64,000 nucleotides of DNA from Spelaeicoccus albus (GTDB lineage: Bacteria; Actinomycetota; Actinomycetes; Actinomycetales; Brevibacteriaceae): assembly GCF_013409065.1 (NCBI RefSeq), contig NZ_JACBZP010000001.1:2480001-2544000 (forward strand), read 5' to 3'. Positions 62,099 through 64,000 of this stretch are shown piece by piece; positions within the stretch are counted from its first letter, which is position 1, and each line of letters starts with the position of its first letter. The notes below the pieces were generated by a model. It made no database searches. It worked only from the letters and a program-made list of their open reading frames with translations, and was not told the origin of the DNA. The translations under genes were made by a program, and so were the position numbers.

Positions 62099-63502
62099 AT
62101 GACCGCCGTCCCGCGTCTGCTGTTCGTCCACGCTCATCCGGACGACGAGACGATCACGTGCGGCGGCACCATGGCGCGGTACGCGGCCACCGGGGCGCAC
62201 GTCACGGTCGTCACCTGCACGCGCGGCGAGCTCGGCGAAGTGATCCCGAAGGACCTGGCGCACCTCGAGGCCGCGCAGACCGAAGCCGATCGAACGGCGT
62301 CCGGGCGAAACGGCGACGAACTCGCCGCCCACCGGGAGGGCGAGCTCGCCGAGGCCATGCAGGCGTTGCGCGTCGTCGACCACCGCTTCTTGGGCGACGT
62401 GCCGGCCGGGGGAGACCTGCCGCCGCGCCGGTTCCGCGATTCCGGCATGGTCTGGGGGCCGGACGGCCACGCCGCGGCGCCTCCGGACATGAATGCCGGC
62501 GCGCTGTGCCGGGCAAGTGTGGATGAGGCGGCCGCGTACCTGGTGCGGATCGTGCTCGACCTGCGCCCCGACGTCGTCATCACGTACAACAAGGACGGCG
62601 GGTACGGTCACCCCGATCATGTGCGCACCCATGACCTGACGTTCGCTGCGTTGGCACGGTGCGCGGATGCCGGGTGGCAGCCCGCGAAAGTGTACGAGAT
62701 CGAAATGCCGGAGACCGAGCTGCGCCGGTCGTTCGATCCGGGGCAGCCGGGGTTCGCCGAGACGGGATTCGACCCGGTCCGCGCTATTCCGATAGTGCCC
62801 ACGCCCGACGCCGACGTGACGACCGCCATCGACATCTCCCCGTACTTCGGTGCGAAACTCTCCGGCTTGCACAAGCACGCCACCCAAGTGCAGGTGTCGG
62901 GCGAGTTCATGGCACTGTCGAATCACGTGGGGCAACGGGTGTTGCCCACCGAGTACTACCGCAGAGTTCGCCCGGAGGGGCGGCTGGAAGGGCTCGAGAC
63001 GGACCTACTGGCAGGAGTGGAAGAGATGACGGACGCCGAGCCGGTTCCCGGTAACGAGCCGGAGATCGTGCCGATGGTGCGCGGCGCCGGTGGCCGGTCG
63101 CGCATGGTTGCCGGTTACCTGTTCGCCGTCATCGTGGGGATCCTCGTCGCGCTGCTCGGCACAGTCGATCATCAAATCTCCCTCATGGTCGGATCGCAGA
63201 TGATCGCGGTGGGGCTGATCATGGGGCTCGTCGCTGTCGCGCTGGTCGAGATGTGTCTCGGGCTGTGGTCCCGCCGGATCGGCCCGGTCGTCACGGTCGG
63301 CGTGCTCTGCTTCCTGGCCGCCACGATTTTCGGTCAGCAAGGCCCGGGCGGTGCCGTGCTGATCCCGGGCAATATGCGCGGAGTGGCGTGGACTATTGCT
63401 CCGGTCATCATCACGTTCATCATGGTCTTCGTGATCGCCAAACTGGTCCCGGCCCGCGGACCCCGGGGCCGGACTGGGCAGGATCGGACTGAGCAACTCT
63501 AG
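62099..63502 (+). CDS. mshB: MshB-type GlcNAc-Ins deacetylase fused to a C-terminal membrane domain
   Basis: The N-terminal 300 residues are a LmbE/MshB deacetylase with zinc-binding AHPDDE (12-17) and GHPDHVRTH (about residue 170), RVLPTEYYRR near 280-290. This enzyme deacetylates GlcNAc-Ins in mycothiol synthesis. Residues about 335-455 add four transmembrane segments (YLFAVIVGILVALLGTV, MIAVGLIMGLVAVALVEM, VVTVGVLCFLAATIF, APVIITFIMVFVIAKLV) similar to the separate DUF6113-type protein often encoded after mshB. The fused form would tether the enzyme to the membrane. Its end overlaps the convergent GNAT gene by 4 bases. Confidence 0.88.
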   Translation: MTAVPRLLFVHAHPDDETITCGGTMARYAATGAHVTVVTCTRGELGEVIPKDLAHLEAAQTEADRTASGRNGDELAAHREGELAEAMQALRVVDHRFLGDVPAGGDLPPRRFRDSGMVWGPDGHAAAPPDMNAGALCRASVDEAAAYLVRIVLDLRPDVVITYNKDGGYGHPDHVRTHDLTFAALARCADAGWQPAKVYEIEMPETELRRSFDPGQPGFAETGFDPVRAIPIVPTPDADVTTAIDISPYFGAKLSGLHKHATQVQVSGEFMALSNHVGQRVLPTEYYRRVRPEGRLEGLETDLLAGVEEMTDAEPVPGNEPEIVPMVRGAGGRSRMVAGYLFAVIVGILVALLGTVDHQISLMVGSQMIAVGLIMGLVAVALVEMCLGLWSRRIGPVVTVGVLCFLAATIFGQQGPGGAVLIPGNMRGVAWTIAPVIITFIMVFVIAKLVPARGPRGRTGQDRTEQL

Positions 63503-64000
63503 GCCCGCCAGTAGCCGTACCGGTGGTGAACGGAAAAGCCGAGCTTTTCGTACAAGGCGATCGCGGCGTCGTTGTCGGCCGCAACCTGCAACGCCATGGA
63601 TCTGATGCCCTGCTGCGCCGCCTTGGCCGCCAGCATGCCGATCATGAACACCGCGACGCCGCGCCGGCGTTGTGATTCGGCGACGGTGATATCGGACAGC
63701 ACCGCCCATTTGCGAGCCACTGCCATGCGCGCCACCCCGACCGGCACGCCGTCGGGCGCGGCATTCGCCCCCTTACTGCCGGTATCGCCCGCGCCGGCCA
63801 CGGCAAAGAACTGATCGCTGGCCGACGTCAGAAGTTGGTCAAGCGCCTCGGGGTGCTCGTCCGGGAACCCGAGACCGGCATAAAACGCGTTTGTCGGCGC
63901 CGTGGCCGCGTCCACGCGGTACTCCCGGGCGCCGGGAATCGTCATGACCGCTTCTCGGGCGAGCGCCGCCACTTCGCCGCTGGCCGCCGTGAACACCAGC
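63499..64000 (-). CDS. GNAT-family N-acetyltransferase, C-terminal part (5' end outside the window)
   Basis: The frame is open to the window edge; about 166 residues are visible. The C-terminal half is a GNAT domain with the acetyl-CoA loop VAESQRRRGVAVFMIGMLAAKAAQQG and ALYEKLGFSVHHRYGYWRA. The N-terminal part resembles the Rv0428c-like group (INAxYxGLGF-like: NAFYAGLGFPDEH). Substrate unknown. Confidence 0.82.
   Translation of the reverse strand, partial: LVFTAASGEVAALAREAVMTIPGAREYRVDAATAPTNAFYAGLGFPDEHPEALDQLLTSASDQFFAVAGAGDTGSKGANAAPDGVPVGVARMAVARKWAVLSDITVAESQRRRGVAVFMIGMLAAKAAQQGIRSMALQVAADNDAAIALYEKLGFSVHHRYGYWRA

Overview
The window is a chromosomal segment of a high-GC actinobacterium, most likely a member of the Micrococcales (Brevibacteriaceae or a close relative; this placement is inferred from gene content, not from a search). 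Pointers are a mycothiol-pathway deacetylase (MshB type), a DUF222/HNH endonuclease, glpX beside a DUF4245 gene as in mycobacteria, a monomeric NADP isocitrate dehydrogenase, frequent GTG starts and many ATGA/GTGA gene overlaps.

Layout. 1-9.5 kb: the tail of a LacI-type regulator, a PIN-PhoH ATPase, a five-gene minus-strand operon (quaternary-amine/osmoprotectant ABC importer plus a large arylsulfatase), and fumC. 9.5-22.5 kb: core genes (beta-carbonic anhydrase, trpS, glpX, DUF4245, a glucose-dehydrogenase-like lipoprotein, an HNH protein, xseA/xseB, ispH, rmuC, ychF). 22.5-30.9 kb: an accessory island that starts at the last codon of ychF. Its modules end in copies of the ychF 3' end (encoding VEFRFNV-stop or close variants), and it holds VOC proteins, small P-loop kinases, a damaged HigBA toxin-antitoxin pair carrying an IS3-family element, DUF4287, TetR regulators with palindromic operators, a quinone-oxidoreductase-like enzyme and a CPBP protease. 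30.9-36.7 kb continues with accessory-looking genes (GNAT, VOC, ketopantoate-reductase-like, TetR/NAD(P)H oxidoreductase/arfB, NmrA) but no further copies of the repeat. 36.9-49.6 kb: tdk, small membrane proteins, an aldo/keto reductase, nitrobindin-like and MarR genes, a methyltransferase, DinB, icd, a YdcF-like gene, a C2-metabolism operon (glyoxylate aminotransferase, glycolate-oxidase-like flavoprotein, serine/threonine dehydratase) and a Mug-type DNA glycosylase. 49.9-64 kb: a DEAD-box helicase, two tandem PH-domain membrane proteins, a complete oligopeptide ABC importer operon, a PCD-VOC fusion, typA, mshB fused to a membrane domain, and a partial GNAT gene.

The most notable feature is the array of ychF-tail direct repeats. 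It looks like repeated site-specific integration at the ychF 3' end, comparable in logic to SCC elements at rlmH or to gene-cassette arrays, but no recombinase gene is present in the window apart from the IS3 transposase. A second notable feature is a family of long palindromes with conserved arms (CGAGTGGYGGCGAAYGG) downstream of trpS, of the sugar-dehydrogenase gene and of the Mug gene. No rRNA, tRNA or CRISPR array was recognised, and no gene-free stretch exceeds about 300 bases.
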